Source: an uncultured Prochlorococcus sp.
Lineage (GTDB): Bacteria; Cyanobacteriota; Cyanobacteriia; PCC-6307; Cyanobiaceae
Assembly: GCA_902536545.1 (NCBI GenBank)
Contig: CACAXS010000002.1
Span: forward strand, 1 to 64,000
Direction: 5' to 3'
DNA length: 64,000 nucleotides
Shown here: in pieces, positions 55,085 to 64,000 of the stretch
Numbering within the stretch: the first letter of the stretch is position 1
Layout: each line of letters begins with the position of its first letter
The notes under the pieces: model-generated
The model's input: the letters and a program-made list of their open reading frames with translations, nothing else
The model's database searches: none
What the model was told of the DNA's origin: nothing
Translations under genes and position numbers: made by a program

Positions 55085-56482
55085 TTGGAAAATTCACACT
55101 CGATAAAAAATATTACTAGATCAACTACAAGATTAATGTTCTCTTATGGGCTAGGAGATGCAGGCACAGGTTTAGTCGCGACGCAATTTGGTTTTTTTCT
55201 GTTCAAGTTCTTTATTTCTGCTGGTTTACCAGTAATAATTGCAGGTTCATTATTAATGCTGATAAAGATATGGGACGCAGTAAATGATCCTTTAATTGGT
55301 TGGTTAAGTGATCGAACTAAATCAAAATGGGGGCCTAGAATCCCTTGGATGGTAGCAGCATCTGTTCCTCTTGGTTTCTCTTTAGCTGCAATATGGTGGA
55401 CACCCACTGGTTCCGTGTTAACCAAGACTATATACTATGCCATAATTTCTATAGTCGTAATGACTGCTTATACGAGTATAAACCTTCCTTTTGCAGCTCT
55501 ATCTACTGAAATTTCTGAAAAAACATCAATAAGAACGAGATTAAACGCCTCTAGATTTACTGGCTCAATAATTGCAGGACTAACTGGTTTAATAATCGCT
55601 GGAGTTGTATTAGGTTCTGAAGGGTCAGCGAATGATGAATATTTTTTAATGGGTAAAATAAGTGGATTTATTGCAGTTGCTGCAACATTAATTTCTTGTT
55701 GGGGATTGGCTCCATTTGCAAAAAAAGCACGAAGGCCTTCAGGGAAAGTGGAAGCTATAACACTTCAATTCAAAAGAATTTTCAGAAATAAAAAATTTCT
55801 AAAAATTATTACGCTATATATTCTTCTCTGGTGCGCCTTACAATTAATGCAAACTGTAGCCTTAATTTATGTAGAAGATGTACTGAATGTACCAACATAT
55901 ATTGCGAAGTGGATACCGATACCTTTCCAAATAAGCGCTTTAGTGGGTTTACAAATATGGACCAAAGTATCAAATAAACTGAATAGGATTTCAGCTTTAA
56001 ACTATGGAGCGATGATTTGGATTCTTTCATGTACGTCAACTTTGTTTTTACCCTCTTTATCAAGGGTTTCAGGTGTTGGGGATAAATTATTTCTAAATTC
56101 GGGAAATATAATTTTGTTCATTCTTTTAATTTTCATAATCTGTCTTATTGGTATTGGAGCTTCAACTGCTTTTCTTATCCCTTGGTCACTACTTCCTGAT
56201 GCGATAGATGAAGATCCAGAGAAACCAGCAGGACTTTATACCGCTTGGATGGTGCTTATTCAGAAGATTGGTATCGCTTTAAGTGTTCAATTATTAGGAT
56301 TTTTATTGTATTTATCTGGTTATCAATCATGCTTGGTTGATCAAGATGGGCAAAATATTATGGGAAAATGCTTCTCAGCACAATTAACTATTAGATTATG
56401 TATTGGTTTTATACCCTCAATATTGGTAATAATTGGTCTTTTAATCATGAGAAAATGGGATCGAAAATTAATTACAAACTAA
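55085..56482 (+). CDS. MFS / GPH-type sugar:cation symporter
   Basis: Twelve-span transporter of the glycoside-pentoside-hexuronide family (MelB-like). The signature LLMLIKIWDAVNDPLIGWLSDRTKSKWGPRIPW near residue 57 is diagnostic, including the cation-site Asp's. Another family motif is near the middle (LPDAIDEDPEKPAGLY around 378). Length 465. TTG start at 55085. Substrate unknown; the adjacent debranching gene is suggestive but on the other side of a tRNA. Confidence 0.87.
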   Translation: MENSHSIKNITRSTTRLMFSYGLGDAGTGLVATQFGFFLFKFFISAGLPVIIAGSLLMLIKIWDAVNDPLIGWLSDRTKSKWGPRIPWMVAASVPLGFSLAAIWWTPTGSVLTKTIYYAIISIVVMTAYTSINLPFAALSTEISEKTSIRTRLNASRFTGSIIAGLTGLIIAGVVLGSEGSANDEYFLMGKISGFIAVAATLISCWGLAPFAKKARRPSGKVEAITLQFKRIFRNKKFLKIITLYILLWCALQLMQTVALIYVEDVLNVPTYIAKWIPIPFQISALVGLQIWTKVSNKLNRISALNYGAMIWILSCTSTLFLPSLSRVSGVGDKLFLNSGNIILFILLIFIICLIGIGASTAFLIPWSLLPDAIDEDPEKPAGLYTAWMVLIQKIGIALSVQLLGFLLYLSGYQSCLVDQDGQNIMGKCFSAQLTIRLCIGFIPSILVIIGLLIMRKWDRKLITN

Positions 56483-56491
56483 TATAAAGAT

Positions 56492-57247
56492 ATGTATTAT
56501 CCTAATTTTTTCAAAAGACTTCTAAGCAGCTTAATCATTGGCGGGCAAGCAATTAATTTTATCTTTAGAGGTAAAATTTCCAAAAATGATCTCTTTGACC
56601 AACTTATGGAGTCAGGTCCTGGAAGTTTGTTAATTGTACTAATTACAGGAATTGCCGCAGGTACAGTTTTTAATATTCAAGTTGCATCACAACTCACAAG
56701 TATGGGGGTTTCAAGTGAAATTGGAGGTTTATTAGCAGTAGGTATGGCGAGAGAAATGGCTCCCCTTTTAACTGCAACTTTAATGACTGGAAAGGTTGCC
56801 ACTGCTTATGCTGCTCAATTGGGCACTATGAAAGTCACAGAACAAATTGAGGCAATAACCATGTTAAGGACTGAACCAGTCCAATATTTAGTAGTCCCAA
56901 GGTTACTATCGATGGTAATAATGTCTCCAATACAGTGTCTTTTGTTTTTATCTGTAGCTTTATGGAGCGGACAAATTTGGAGCACAATTTTTTATAAAGT
57001 TCCTCCAATAGTTTTTTGGACATCTGTAAGATCAGGTAATGTGAGTTTAACCAGTACAGACTTAACTTCAATGTTAATAAAATCTGTAGTGTTCGGATTA
57101 CTTATTTCAATCATTGCTTGTGGTTATGGACTCACAACTAAAGGTGGTCCAAAAGAAGTTGGAACAAGTACAACAGGCGCAGTTGTAATGACTCTCGTTA
57201 CTGTATCTTTAATGGATGTATTTCTAACACAAATTTTATTTGGATGA
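56492..57247 (+). CDS. MlaE-family ABC transporter permease
   Basis: Permease of the MlaE/DUF140 family, which works with an MCE protein and ATPase in lipid transport between membranes, homologous to plastid TGD1. Sequence shows ESGPGSLLIVLITGIAAGTVF near residue 42, GLLAVGMAREMAPLLTATLMTGKVA near 78, and TEQIEAITMLRTEPVQYLVVPR. Five to six spans, 251 residues. It starts 9 bases after the GPH symporter stop. No ATPase or MCE gene adjoins it. The next gene overlaps the 3' end by 8 bases. Confidence 0.92.
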   Translation: MYYPNFFKRLLSSLIIGGQAINFIFRGKISKNDLFDQLMESGPGSLLIVLITGIAAGTVFNIQVASQLTSMGVSSEIGGLLAVGMAREMAPLLTATLMTGKVATAYAAQLGTMKVTEQIEAITMLRTEPVQYLVVPRLLSMVIMSPIQCLLFLSVALWSGQIWSTIFYKVPPIVFWTSVRSGNVSLTSTDLTSMLIKSVVFGLLISIIACGYGLTTKGGPKEVGTSTTGAVVMTLVTVSLMDVFLTQILFG

Positions 57248-57656
57248 TCCTATGTTTTACACTAAACCCAAAAAAGAGGAACCAGTAATAATATCTCCAT
57301 CATTTCAGTTGCCAATCATTCTAATAGTATCTAGTTTTATGCTTTTGTTTTTGAATATTGGTTCTTTGCCAACAATAGTTTTTGCTTCTTTTAGCTTTTT
57401 TTTATTACTTCAGTCGTTCACCTTAAGAATAAAAATAACAAATGATGATTTTATCGTTTTACAATTAGGGAAAGAGATTAGAACTTTCCCCTTCAAGAAC
57501 TGGATATCATGGAAATTCTTTTTCCCTATAATCCCAGGTATTTTTTATTTTAGAGAAAAGTCCAGTCCTCATTTATTACCAATTTTATTTAATCCAAAGC
57601 AATTAAAAGATGAGCTCATAAAAAAAGTTGACTCCCTTGAAATTAAAAACTCTTAA
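57240..57656 (+). CDS. DUF3119 membrane protein
   Basis: Cyanobacterial/chloroplast family of unknown function. Two membrane spans (about residues 23-41 and 46-66) followed by a cytoplasmic PH-like part with FIVLQLGKEIRTFPFKNWISWKFF. Start could be TTG at 57240, inside the MlaE gene, or ATG at 57252 (MFYTKPKKEE), which is the more usual. Conserved adjacency to MlaE-type permeases suggests shared lipid work (inference). Length 138 or 134. Confidence 0.85.
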   Translation: MDDPMFYTKPKKEEPVIISPSFQLPIILIVSSFMLLFLNIGSLPTIVFASFSFFLLLQSFTLRIKITNDDFIVLQLGKEIRTFPFKNWISWKFFFPIIPGIFYFREKSSPHLLPILFNPKQLKDELIKKVDSLEIKNS

Positions 57657-57691
57657 AATTCAGACTTTGCCTATTCATCAAAATCATTTAA

Positions 57692-58702
57692 ATGACCAAT
57701 ACAGAAATTTCCGACAATAATCCTGAAAAGGAATTAATAATAGATAAGTCTATTTCAGATGATAAAACCAAACAAATTAGTAAGAAAAATACAACGCAAA
57801 ATAAAAAAATTACTGAAAAAAACGGCAAATCAACAAAATCTTTTGATGAAATTTCTAATGAAATTTTTAGAGATCTCGTTTCAAAAAAAGACTCTTTAGT
57901 TAAAGAAATAAAAGAGTTAGAAACAAAAAAAAATGAAATAGAAAAAGATATTGAGTCAAATTTTAAAGGACAGTCAGATAATATTGCTAAAAGAGTGAAA
58001 GGCTTTCAAGAGTACTTAACAGGAGCTTTGCAGAATCTTTCACAAAACGTAGAGAAACTTGAATTAGTTTCTCAACCAATAATCGTTAAGCCTTCTCCCC
58101 TTGATGAGAAAAATCAAGACGTTAGCACAAATAATGTAGTTAATGTTCCCGCTCTTTCTGAAACATTTAAACCAGATGAAAAGATTATAAAAAGTTGCTT
58201 TTTAAGTTTTACTGAACAACCTGACTTTTATGCAGAACCTTGGAAATTAAGACGGAGTCTTGATTCATCAGATATAGAAATTATGGATGATTGGTTCTTT
58301 AACATGGGAGGAAGAGGTTCTCTTGAAAGTAGAGGGTCTCGACAAAAAAATGCCTTGTTATCAGCGGGTTTAATATCTATTCTTGGCGAATTATATGGAG
58401 AACAGTTTCAAACTCTTATTTTAGCTTCTCAGCCTGAACGATTAGGTGAATGGAGAAGAATTCTTCAAGATTCACTTGGTCTCACAAGGGATGACTTTGG
58501 ACCTAATAGTGGGATTGTTCTTTTTGAAAGGCCTGAAGGTGTCATCGAGAGAGCTGATAGATTAGAAGCGAATGAAGAATTGCCATTTATTATTATTGAT
58601 GCATCAGAAACCTCTGTTGAAATTCCAATACTTCAATTCCCATTATGGGTTGCATTTGCTGGTTCAGATAATGAAATTTACGATGATCTTGAACTAAGCT
58701 AA
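57692..58702 (+). CDS. DUF3086 family protein
   Basis: Cyanobacterial family of unknown function, 336 residues. The first 55 residues are low-complexity Lys/Ser/Asn; a coiled coil follows ([20 protein letters not shown], about 65-95), then a globular C-terminal domain with [20 protein letters not shown] near residue 168, [20 protein letters not shown] and [20 protein letters not shown]. Soluble. Located between DUF3119 and plsY on the same strand, gaps of 35 and 5 bases, so co-transcribed with lipid genes. Confidence 0.86.
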   Translation: MTNTEISDNNPEKELIIDKSISDDKTKQISKKNTTQNKKITEKNGKSTKSFDEISNEIFRDLVSKKDSLVKEIKELETKKNEIEKDIESNFKGQSDNIAKRVKGFQEYLTGALQNLSQNVEKLELVSQPIIVKPSPLDEKNQDVSTNNVVNVPALSETFKPDEKIIKSCFLSFTEQPDFYAEPWKLRRSLDSSDIEIMDDWFFNMGGRGSLESRGSRQKNALLSAGLISILGELYGEQFQTLILASQPERLGEWRRILQDSLGLTRDDFGPNSGIVLFERPEGVIERADRLEANEELPFIIIDASETSVEIPILQFPLWVAFAGSDNEIYDDLELS

Positions 58703-58707
58703 GCCTT

Positions 58708-59301
58708 ATGAATATCTTTATAATTTTCCTAAGTTATCTTTTAGGATCACTTCCTACAGGTTTTTTAATTGGAAAATATCTAAAAAATATAGATCTAAGA
58801 ACTCTAGGTTCTGGATCTACAGGTGCCACAAATGTCTTAAGAAATGTTGGGAAATGGCCAGCACTTTTTGTATTTATCATTGACGTTGGGAAAGGCCTTA
58901 TTGCAGTAAAAATTGCTCAATATTACACTGATCAAGGATTAATAGAAGTTATAGCAGGGATATCCGCTATCTCAGGACATATTTGGCCAATATGGCTTAG
59001 AGGTAAAGGAGGAAAAGCTGTCGCAACTGGATTAGGTATGTTTTTAGCTCTTTCTTGGAAAGTTGGACTCGCATCTCTTGGTATTTTTTTAATAGTCCTA
59101 ACAAAAACTAAATTTGTTTCTTTATCCAGTATTTCAGCTGCAATCTTACTTCCTATTTTTATGTTTTTTTACCTAGGTAAATACATACACTCATATTTTT
59201 TTATAAGTTTAATTGTGGGATTGTTAGTAATCTGGAAACATAGAACAAACATTACAAGATTGCTCAAGGGAGAAGAATCCAAAATTAATCAGAATCAATA
59301 G
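58708..59301 (+). CDS. plsY: glycerol-3-phosphate acyltransferase PlsY
   Basis: Membrane enzyme starting phospholipid synthesis from acyl-phosphate. Motifs [32 protein letters not shown] (phosphate loop), DVGKGLIAV, and [15 protein letters not shown]. Five spans, 197 residues. It begins 5 bases after DUF3086. Its last 17 bases overlap the pyrF 3' end on the opposite strand. Confidence 0.95.
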   Translation: MNIFIIFLSYLLGSLPTGFLIGKYLKNIDLRTLGSGSTGATNVLRNVGKWPALFVFIIDVGKGLIAVKIAQYYTDQGLIEVIAGISAISGHIWPIWLRGKGGKAVATGLGMFLALSWKVGLASLGIFLIVLTKTKFVSLSSISAAILLPIFMFFYLGKYIHSYFFISLIVGLLVIWKHRTNITRLLKGEESKINQNQ

Positions 59302-60013
59302 ATTTAAATATTTCTATTAGAGCTTTATTAGGATCTATAGCTTTTGATATTGATCTACCAATAACTAACTTAGAAGCGCCATTATATATAGCTTCATGTG
59401 GAGTCATAATTCTATTTTGATCATCTTTATTATCAATATTTAATCTGATGCCTGGTGTAATAAGTTCAAAATTATCCTTATAAATAGATCTCAAAATTTT
59501 CACCTCCCAAGGGGAACATACACATCCATCTAATCCGGCATCAAAAGACAATTTTGCAAGTCTCAATACATTTTCTTCAATTGAATTATTTCTGTCAAGA
59601 TCAGTTTGAAAATCTTTAAGAGAAAAGCTTGTTAAAATAGTTATTCCTACAACAAATGGAGGTTTAACACTGACTGAGGTGGCTCCTTCTAAAGATGCTT
59701 TCTTCGAATCCTTAAGAGCTTTTAGACCTGATGAAGCATGAATAGAAATTATATCAACCCCTAATTTTGAAACTTGGAAACATGCTGCTCGCATGGTATT
59801 TGGAATATCATGAAATTTTAAGTCTAAAAAAATTTTTTTATTTAAACTTTTTAATATTTCAATAACTCTTGGACCTTCCCTAACAAAAAGCTCTAAACCA
59901 ACTTTCACCCACTTAATATTAGGACATTTTTCCAGAAGTAATTTTGCTTGACTAACATCTAATCCATCAATTGCCAATATTATTTTATCTTCTGAGTTAA
60001 ATCTTTTATTCAT
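59285..60013 (-). CDS. pyrF: orotidine 5'-phosphate decarboxylase
   Basis: Last step of UMP synthesis. The catalytic tetrad appears as D64-x-K66-x-x-D69 in [12 protein letters not shown], the phosphate-binding end as [14 protein letters not shown], and an N-terminal [13 protein letters not shown] strand. Length 242 is usual. It ends convergent with plsY and follows tyrS with a 6-base gap on the same strand, so tyrS-pyrF is a likely transcript. Confidence 0.95.
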   Translation of the reverse strand: MNKRFNSEDKIILAIDGLDVSQAKLLLEKCPNIKWVKVGLELFVREGPRVIEILKSLNKKIFLDLKFHDIPNTMRAACFQVSKLGVDIISIHASSGLKALKDSKKASLEGATSVSVKPPFVVGITILTSFSLKDFQTDLDRNNSIEENVLRLAKLSFDAGLDGCVCSPWEVKILRSIYKDNFELITPGIRLNIDNKDDQNRIMTPHEAIYNGASKLVIGRSISKAIDPNKALIEIFKSIDSD

Positions 60014-60019
60014 CAGTTT

Positions 60020-61258
60020 TCAGTTTTCAAACCTCTTAATTATTTTTTTTCCAATTTGCAAAATTTTTCCTTCCAAATCCTTTTTTGAATTAAAAACTAA
60101 ATCAGGATTTGTTAGTTTCTGACTATCAATTTTTACACTCCCACCTTTAATAGATCTTTTGGATTCGCTGCTAGATTTGAAAAGTTTTAGAGCACTTAAC
60201 AAGTAAAAAAACTTTACTGGAAAAACTACTTCTTTTAAAGAAATCTCCGGAATTTCTCCAACTTTTTCTTTGTGTCCAAGGAATAATTTTTCGCAGTTTG
60301 ATTGCACCTTTAATGCTTCTTCAGCCCCATGGAATAAAGCAGTAACTTCTAAAGCCATTCTTCTCTGTAATTCACGAGGATTTGAGTTTTCAAGAAAATT
60401 TAAATCTAATTCAGTAAGTAATTCAAAATAGGTAGGTATTATATTATCTGGTACTTTTTCTAATTTTGAATACATTGAAAGAGCATCTTCAGTCAAACCG
60501 ACGGTATTAAATTCAGATTTACTCATCTTCTTAATTCCATCTAAACCTGTCAAAATTGGCAACAGAACACCAAATTGAGGGTCTTGTTTAAAATGCCTTT
60601 GAAGATCTCTTCCTATTGCAATATTAAATTTCTGATCTGTGCCTCCAAGCTCAATATCTGATTGAACAACTACCGAATCGTAACCTTGTAATAATGGATA
60701 TAAGAATTCATGCAAAGCAATTGGAACTTGCGAAATGTACCTTTTATTAAATTCCTCCTTAGCTAGCATTTGACTAACTGTTGCACTCCCCATTAATTCA
60801 ATTATCGAATTAAGATTTAATCCTTTTAACCATTCACTGTTATATCTAATTTCTATTCTATCTTTTGAATCAAAATCTAAAATAGATTCATTAGCTGGCT
60901 TTCCCATCCCTAGTTGGGTTAAGTATGTTTTTGCATTATCCTTAACTTGTTTTTCCGATAACTGAACTCTTGTTTTGTTTTTTCCGGTTGGGTCTCCAAT
61001 TTGAGCAGTAAAATCCCCAATAATTAGAACTGCGATATGTCCATTATCTTGGAATGCCCTAAGTTTTTTAAACAATATGCTGTGCCCAATATGAATATCT
61101 GTTCCAGTTGGATCGATCCCGAGTTTAACCCTTAATTTTTTATTATTTTTTTTTGCATTATCAATAATCTCCGAAAAGGTTTGATCTGTTCCCTTAATTG
61201 GAAAATATTCTTCTATTCCTCTTGCCAGCCATGATGGCAATATAAAATTATCTGACAT
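60020..61258 (-). CDS. tyrS: tyrosyl-tRNA synthetase
   Basis: Class I synthetase with HIGH-type [15 protein letters not shown] near residue 51 and KMSKS in [10 protein letters not shown] near 240; a C-terminal S4-like region ([17 protein letters not shown]) recognises tRNA. TyrS of the TyrZ-like branch, based on the long N-terminus before HIGH and absence of the usual TyrS HIGN form. Length 412. Start clear (ATG). Upstream DUF1825 is on the same strand with 19 bases between. Confidence 0.94.
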   Translation of the reverse strand: MSDNFILPSWLARGIEEYFPIKGTDQTFSEIIDNAKKNNKKLRVKLGIDPTGTDIHIGHSILFKKLRAFQDNGHIAVLIIGDFTAQIGDPTGKNKTRVQLSEKQVKDNAKTYLTQLGMGKPANESILDFDSKDRIEIRYNSEWLKGLNLNSIIELMGSATVSQMLAKEEFNKRYISQVPIALHEFLYPLLQGYDSVVVQSDIELGGTDQKFNIAIGRDLQRHFKQDPQFGVLLPILTGLDGIKKMSKSEFNTVGLTEDALSMYSKLEKVPDNIIPTYFELLTELDLNFLENSNPRELQRRMALEVTALFHGAEEALKVQSNCEKLFLGHKEKVGEIPEISLKEVVFPVKFFYLLSALKLFKSSSESKRSIKGGSVKIDSQKLTNPDLVFNSKKDLEGKILQIGKKIIKRFEN

Positions 61259-61277
61259 GAAGCTTTAATAGTTAAAT

Positions 61278-61601
61278 TTAAGAAGTTTTATCAAGTTCAT
61301 CCTTCATTCTTATCAAAGTTTTATTCATTTGGTCGAACATTTGATCAGGAGTAATCCCAAATTGACTTAACTGTGTCTTTAATTGTTCTACTGTCATTTT
61401 TGCTTGAAAATCTTCAGACAATTCAAATCTCTTCATAAAAACCTTATAACGATCCATAAGAGATTCCATTTTTTTTATAAACATTTTTTTTCCTTCTCTG
61501 TCAAATTTTCCATAATCAGAACCAAGTTTCATAAGTTCTTGGTAATCTGTAAAAAGCTTTTTAGCTTCTTCTTGAACAATGTCTGACTCAAAAAATCCCA
61601 T
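61278..61601 (-). CDS. DUF1825 protein
   Basis: Cyanobacterial family of unknown function. I start at the ATG at 61599-61601 (MGFFESDIVQEEAKKLF), the conserved beginning, not the longer in-frame codon at 61622. The 107-residue product is soluble and helical, with KFDREGKKMFIKKMESLMDR and SQFGITPDQMFDQMNKTL. Near tyrS in many cyanobacteria (remembered, not checked). Suggested small regulatory or structural protein; nothing known. Confidence 0.82.
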   Translation of the reverse strand: MGFFESDIVQEEAKKLFTDYQELMKLGSDYGKFDREGKKMFIKKMESLMDRYKVFMKRFELSEDFQAKMTVEQLKTQLSQFGITPDQMFDQMNKTLIRMKDELDKTS

Positions 61602-61752
61602 TTCTATTTTTTTACTTCGCAAGAATAAGGCTCAATTACAAGATAACAAGAATCTTTTAAATTGATTAGAAGATTAATAAATTTTAGTTTATAAATAATT
61701 CTTTGATTTATATTTTTTCAGAACTAAATTTAGTAGACATGTTCCATAAATA

Positions 61753-62364
61753 TTGAAAAAATTTAATGTGAATAATATTTCAAACCAAAATAGACAATTT
61801 GAATTATTTGGTTCAAATGTAAATACATCTATTAATCTTCAACACTCAAATAATCTAAAAATCAAAAGCAAAATCCTAACTGAATGGAGAAATAGAGTAT
61901 ATAATCACCAATTCAAAATTTCAAAAGATACTCACAATAAAAATATGCACCAAACAAGTCTTTCAATAAATACAATTTCCAATGAAAGAAAAATTGATCC
62001 GTTTTCCCTGCAGCCATTATCATTGAACTTTTGGAGAACCAATCAATATATACACAATGGTCCAGCATTGTATTTTGTAATTGACTCGATGGAGAGTTCA
62101 AAAATAATCCTTTATATAGGAGAAACAAATTCAGCAAATAAAAGATGGAAGGGAGAACATGACTGTAAAAATTACCTCATGAACTATAAAGAAGCTCTAG
62201 CTCATAACAAACTCTCAAGTCACCAAGATATTCGTTTCTTCTTAGATGTACCTAAAGAAGTAAGATTAAGACGTAAATTAGAACAGCAACTGATATATTT
62301 ATGGTTACCACCTTTTAATAAAGAAACTCGAGATAGGTGGGCAACTACTTTCACAAACAACTAA
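61753..62364 (+). CDS. GIY-YIG domain nuclease-like protein
   Basis: Stand-alone GIY-YIG protein of 203 residues. The N-terminal 95 residues are Asn/Ser-rich and not recognised. The nuclease core appears from about residue 105: ALYFVID (the GIY strand), IILYIGETNSANKRWKGEHD (YIG strand plus the catalytic Arg in KRW), and KLEQQLIYLWLPPFNKETR with Glu and Asn. All catalytic residues appear present, with G-to-A in GIY. Start ATG-type at 61753 (a TTG, MKKFNVNN). Function unknown: may be repair or RNA processing. Close to pepA (24 bases). Confidence 0.78.
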   Translation: MKKFNVNNISNQNRQFELFGSNVNTSINLQHSNNLKIKSKILTEWRNRVYNHQFKISKDTHNKNMHQTSLSINTISNERKIDPFSLQPLSLNFWRTNQYIHNGPALYFVIDSMESSKIILYIGETNSANKRWKGEHDCKNYLMNYKEALAHNKLSSHQDIRFFLDVPKEVRLRRKLEQQLIYLWLPPFNKETRDRWATTFTNN

Positions 62365-62388
62365 AAGTTAATTAAATCCATTTTACAA

Positions 62389-63861
62389 ATGCAATTTTCC
62401 ACATTCCAAAAAAATCTAGATAACTGGCAAGGGACTTCATTAATTTTTGGAGTTTTAGAGGAAGAAGTTGCAAGCCAACTTGAAAAAATAAAATTTGCTA
62501 TTGACCCAAAATTATTACTAAAAAAAGTTACTCAAAAAAAATTTAAAGGAGAAAAAGGAAAAACTTTAAGCTTTGAATTTTTAGATCAAAAATTAGAAAC
62601 TTTAACCATAGTTGGTCTTGGCAAATCAAAAGAAGTAAATAAAAGTGATATAGAAAACTCTATAGGAAATCTAGTTAGGAAAACTGTTGATAAAAATGAA
62701 AAAATCAGCATCTTGCTACCTTGGGAATTAATAAATTCACAATTAGAAATAAATCAATTAGCAGAGTCAGCAAGATTATCTGCCTATAAGGACAATAGAT
62801 TCAATAAGAAAAAAGATGAAAAGGAAGTTCTTAGAGAAATTGAATTTTTGAATTTAAAAAAATTTGAGAATATTAGCTTTGAAGAGACAGCACAAATATG
62901 TGAAGGTGTAGAACTTGCTAGAAGACTTGTAGCAGCCCCTCCAAATAGTCTTACGCCTCAGGAAATGTCTATACAAGCTTCTCAAATAGCTAAAGATCAT
63001 GGTCTAGAAGTAAAAATTTTAGAGGCAAAAGATTGTGAAGATTTAGGAATGGGTGCATATTTAGCTGTAGCAAAAGGTTCTGATCTAGATCCTAAATTTA
63101 TACACCTTACTTTAAAGTCAGAGGGGCCTATAAAAGAAAAGATTGCGCTTGTTGGGAAAGGTTTAACCTTTGATTCAGGAGGATACAATCTGAAAGTAGG
63201 AGCCTCTCAAATTGAAATGATGAAATATGATATGGGCGGAAGCGCTGCTGTTTTAGGAGCAGCAAAAGCACTTGGAGCAATAAAACCAAAGGGACTAGAA
63301 ATTCATTTTATTGTGGCATCTTGCGAAAACATGATAAATGGATCTGCAGTTCATCCAGGAGATGTAGTGATGGCATCTAATGGTAAGACAATTGAAATAA
63401 ATAACACTGATGCAGAGGGTAGACTCACATTAGCTGATGCTTTAACTTACGCATCCAATTTAAAACCGGATTCAATAATAGATCTCGCAACTTTAACAGG
63501 AGCTATTGTTGTTGCATTAGGGAATGATGTAGCTGGATTCTGGAGCAATAATGATGATCTAGCAAATGACCTAAAAGCTGCATCAGCCCAATCTGGAGAA
63601 GAATTATGGCAAATGCCTTTACAAAAATCTTATAAAGAAGGGTTAAAGTCTCATATAGCTGACATGAAAAATACAGGTCCTAGAGCTGGTGGGTCAATAA
63701 CTGCTGCTTTGTTTTTAGAGGAATTCTTTGATACAGATATTAAATGGGCTCATATTGATATTGCAGGGACTTGTTGGACTGATAAGAATAAGGGAATTAA
63801 CCCATCAGGTGCAACCGGTTTTGGAGTTAAGACTCTTGTTCAATGGATTCAAAATAAATAA
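62389..63861 (+). CDS. pepA: leucyl aminopeptidase (cytosol aminopeptidase)
   Basis: M17 family dinuclear metallopeptidase that removes N-terminal residues. Catalytic C-terminal domain: [17 protein letters not shown] near residue 258, [14 protein letters not shown], signature [17 protein letters not shown] near 338. N-terminal DNA-binding-like domain 1-170. Length 490. ATG start at 62389. Convergent with msrA, 11 bases between stops. Confidence 0.95.
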   Translation: MQFSTFQKNLDNWQGTSLIFGVLEEEVASQLEKIKFAIDPKLLLKKVTQKKFKGEKGKTLSFEFLDQKLETLTIVGLGKSKEVNKSDIENSIGNLVRKTVDKNEKISILLPWELINSQLEINQLAESARLSAYKDNRFNKKKDEKEVLREIEFLNLKKFENISFEETAQICEGVELARRLVAAPPNSLTPQEMSIQASQIAKDHGLEVKILEAKDCEDLGMGAYLAVAKGSDLDPKFIHLTLKSEGPIKEKIALVGKGLTFDSGGYNLKVGASQIEMMKYDMGGSAAVLGAAKALGAIKPKGLEIHFIVASCENMINGSAVHPGDVVMASNGKTIEINNTDAEGRLTLADALTYASNLKPDSIIDLATLTGAIVVALGNDVAGFWSNNDDLANDLKAASAQSGEELWQMPLQKSYKEGLKSHIADMKNTGPRAGGSITAALFLEEFFDTDIKWAHIDIAGTCWTDKNKGINPSGATGFGVKTLVQWIQNK

Positions 63862-63872
63862 ATATATTTAAA

Positions 63873-64000
63873 TCATTCATCCCAAAGATTATTTGATCTA
63901 GCGTTATCACCCCATAATTTATCCAACCTCTGATCTCTCCCACATGAGAATCTATAGAACTTATATTTTAATTCATTTCTCTCAGCAAAATCCTGATGAT
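63873..64000 (-). CDS. msrA: peptide methionine sulfoxide reductase MsrA, C-terminal part only
   Basis: Only the last 42 codons are within the window: HQDFAERNELKYKFYRFSC, then GRDQRLDKLWGDNARSNNLWDE and TGA at 63873-63875. The HQDF and YRxSCGRDQRL segments fit the C-terminal part of MsrA, including the AEDYHQ-type site. The catalytic N-terminal Cys region is outside, so function is inferred from the tail alone. Convergent with pepA. Confidence 0.7.
   Translation of the reverse strand, partial: HQDFAERNELKYKFYRFSCGRDQRLDKLWGDNARSNNLWDE

Noticed and set aside
1..64000. CRISPR array, IS element, prophage, rRNA or restriction system
   Set aside because: No repeat-spacer pattern, transposase, integrase, phage structural or methylase motifs were seen in the translated frames.

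Overview
The window reads as a segment of a marine picocyanobacterium, most probably Prochlorococcus marinus of a high-light-adapted, AT-rich clade. Reasons: very AT-rich coding and spacer DNA; genes on both strands with tiny spacers and several overlapping 3' ends; a nickel superoxide dismutase set; a high-light-inducible protein; cyanobacterial lineage genes (ARC6/Ftn2, DUF3611/Tic21-like, DUF3086, DUF3119, DUF1825, TIGR03792, CpmA/LarB, a ClpR/ClpP pair); and many short membrane peptides. This assignment comes from remembered family distribution and was not checked by a search.

Layout. 1-7668: NAD kinase (cut at the edge), pheS, surE, a Tic21-like membrane protein, ribF, a ThiD2-ThiE fusion overlapping thiS, two very small proteins, and a minus-strand operon ispF / TIGR03792 / cpmA-larB joined by ATGA overlaps. 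7944-11014: a very AT-rich three-gene cassette (family 2 glycosyltransferase, DegT-type PLP enzyme, FemAB/GNAT-like protein) that looks accessory and could build or decorate a surface glycan. 11168-21363: housekeeping block (trmD, era, Bax-inhibitor-like protein, phoH, rpsP, ffh, ftn2/ARC6, pdhA, group 2 sigma factor). 21504-31111: nnr, mnmA, lnt, FKBP isomerase, sodN-sodX facing a nickel-permease-like gene, trpC, lpd and a SpoU methylase. 31434-45796: murA, three mini-ORFs, tRNA-Leu, argD, folC, an FAD oxidase, a CodA-like amidohydrolase, tRNA-His, miaB, and a division and wall cluster (ddl, unknown, ftsQ, ftsZ), then the SRP RNA, panB and hemW. 45893-52292: PIN-TRAM protein, clpR-clpP, ilvC, cobD, hli with four small membrane or secreted proteins, and HU. 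52293-64000: an ORF-poor spacer with two mini-ORFs, glgX, tRNA-Gly, a GPH-type sugar symporter, an MlaE permease followed by DUF3119 and DUF3086, plsY, pyrF, tyrS, DUF1825, a GIY-YIG protein, pepA and the end of msrA.

How the genes work together. Most of the window is core metabolism and cell cycle: cofactor synthesis (NADP, FAD, thiamine, isoprenoids, folate, pantothenate, cobamide), tRNA charging and modification, peptidoglycan and Z-ring assembly, and SRP targeting (both Ffh and its RNA are present, about 27 kb apart). Two genes, sodX and the SpoU methylase, are unusual: conserved coding sequence continues upstream of the first usable start codon and no ATG, GTG or TTG is present in that extension. 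I found no CRISPR array, insertion sequence, prophage, rRNA or recognisable riboswitch. The best candidate for something under-described is the 7.9-11.0 kb cassette, followed by the mini-ORF pair at 32842-33056.
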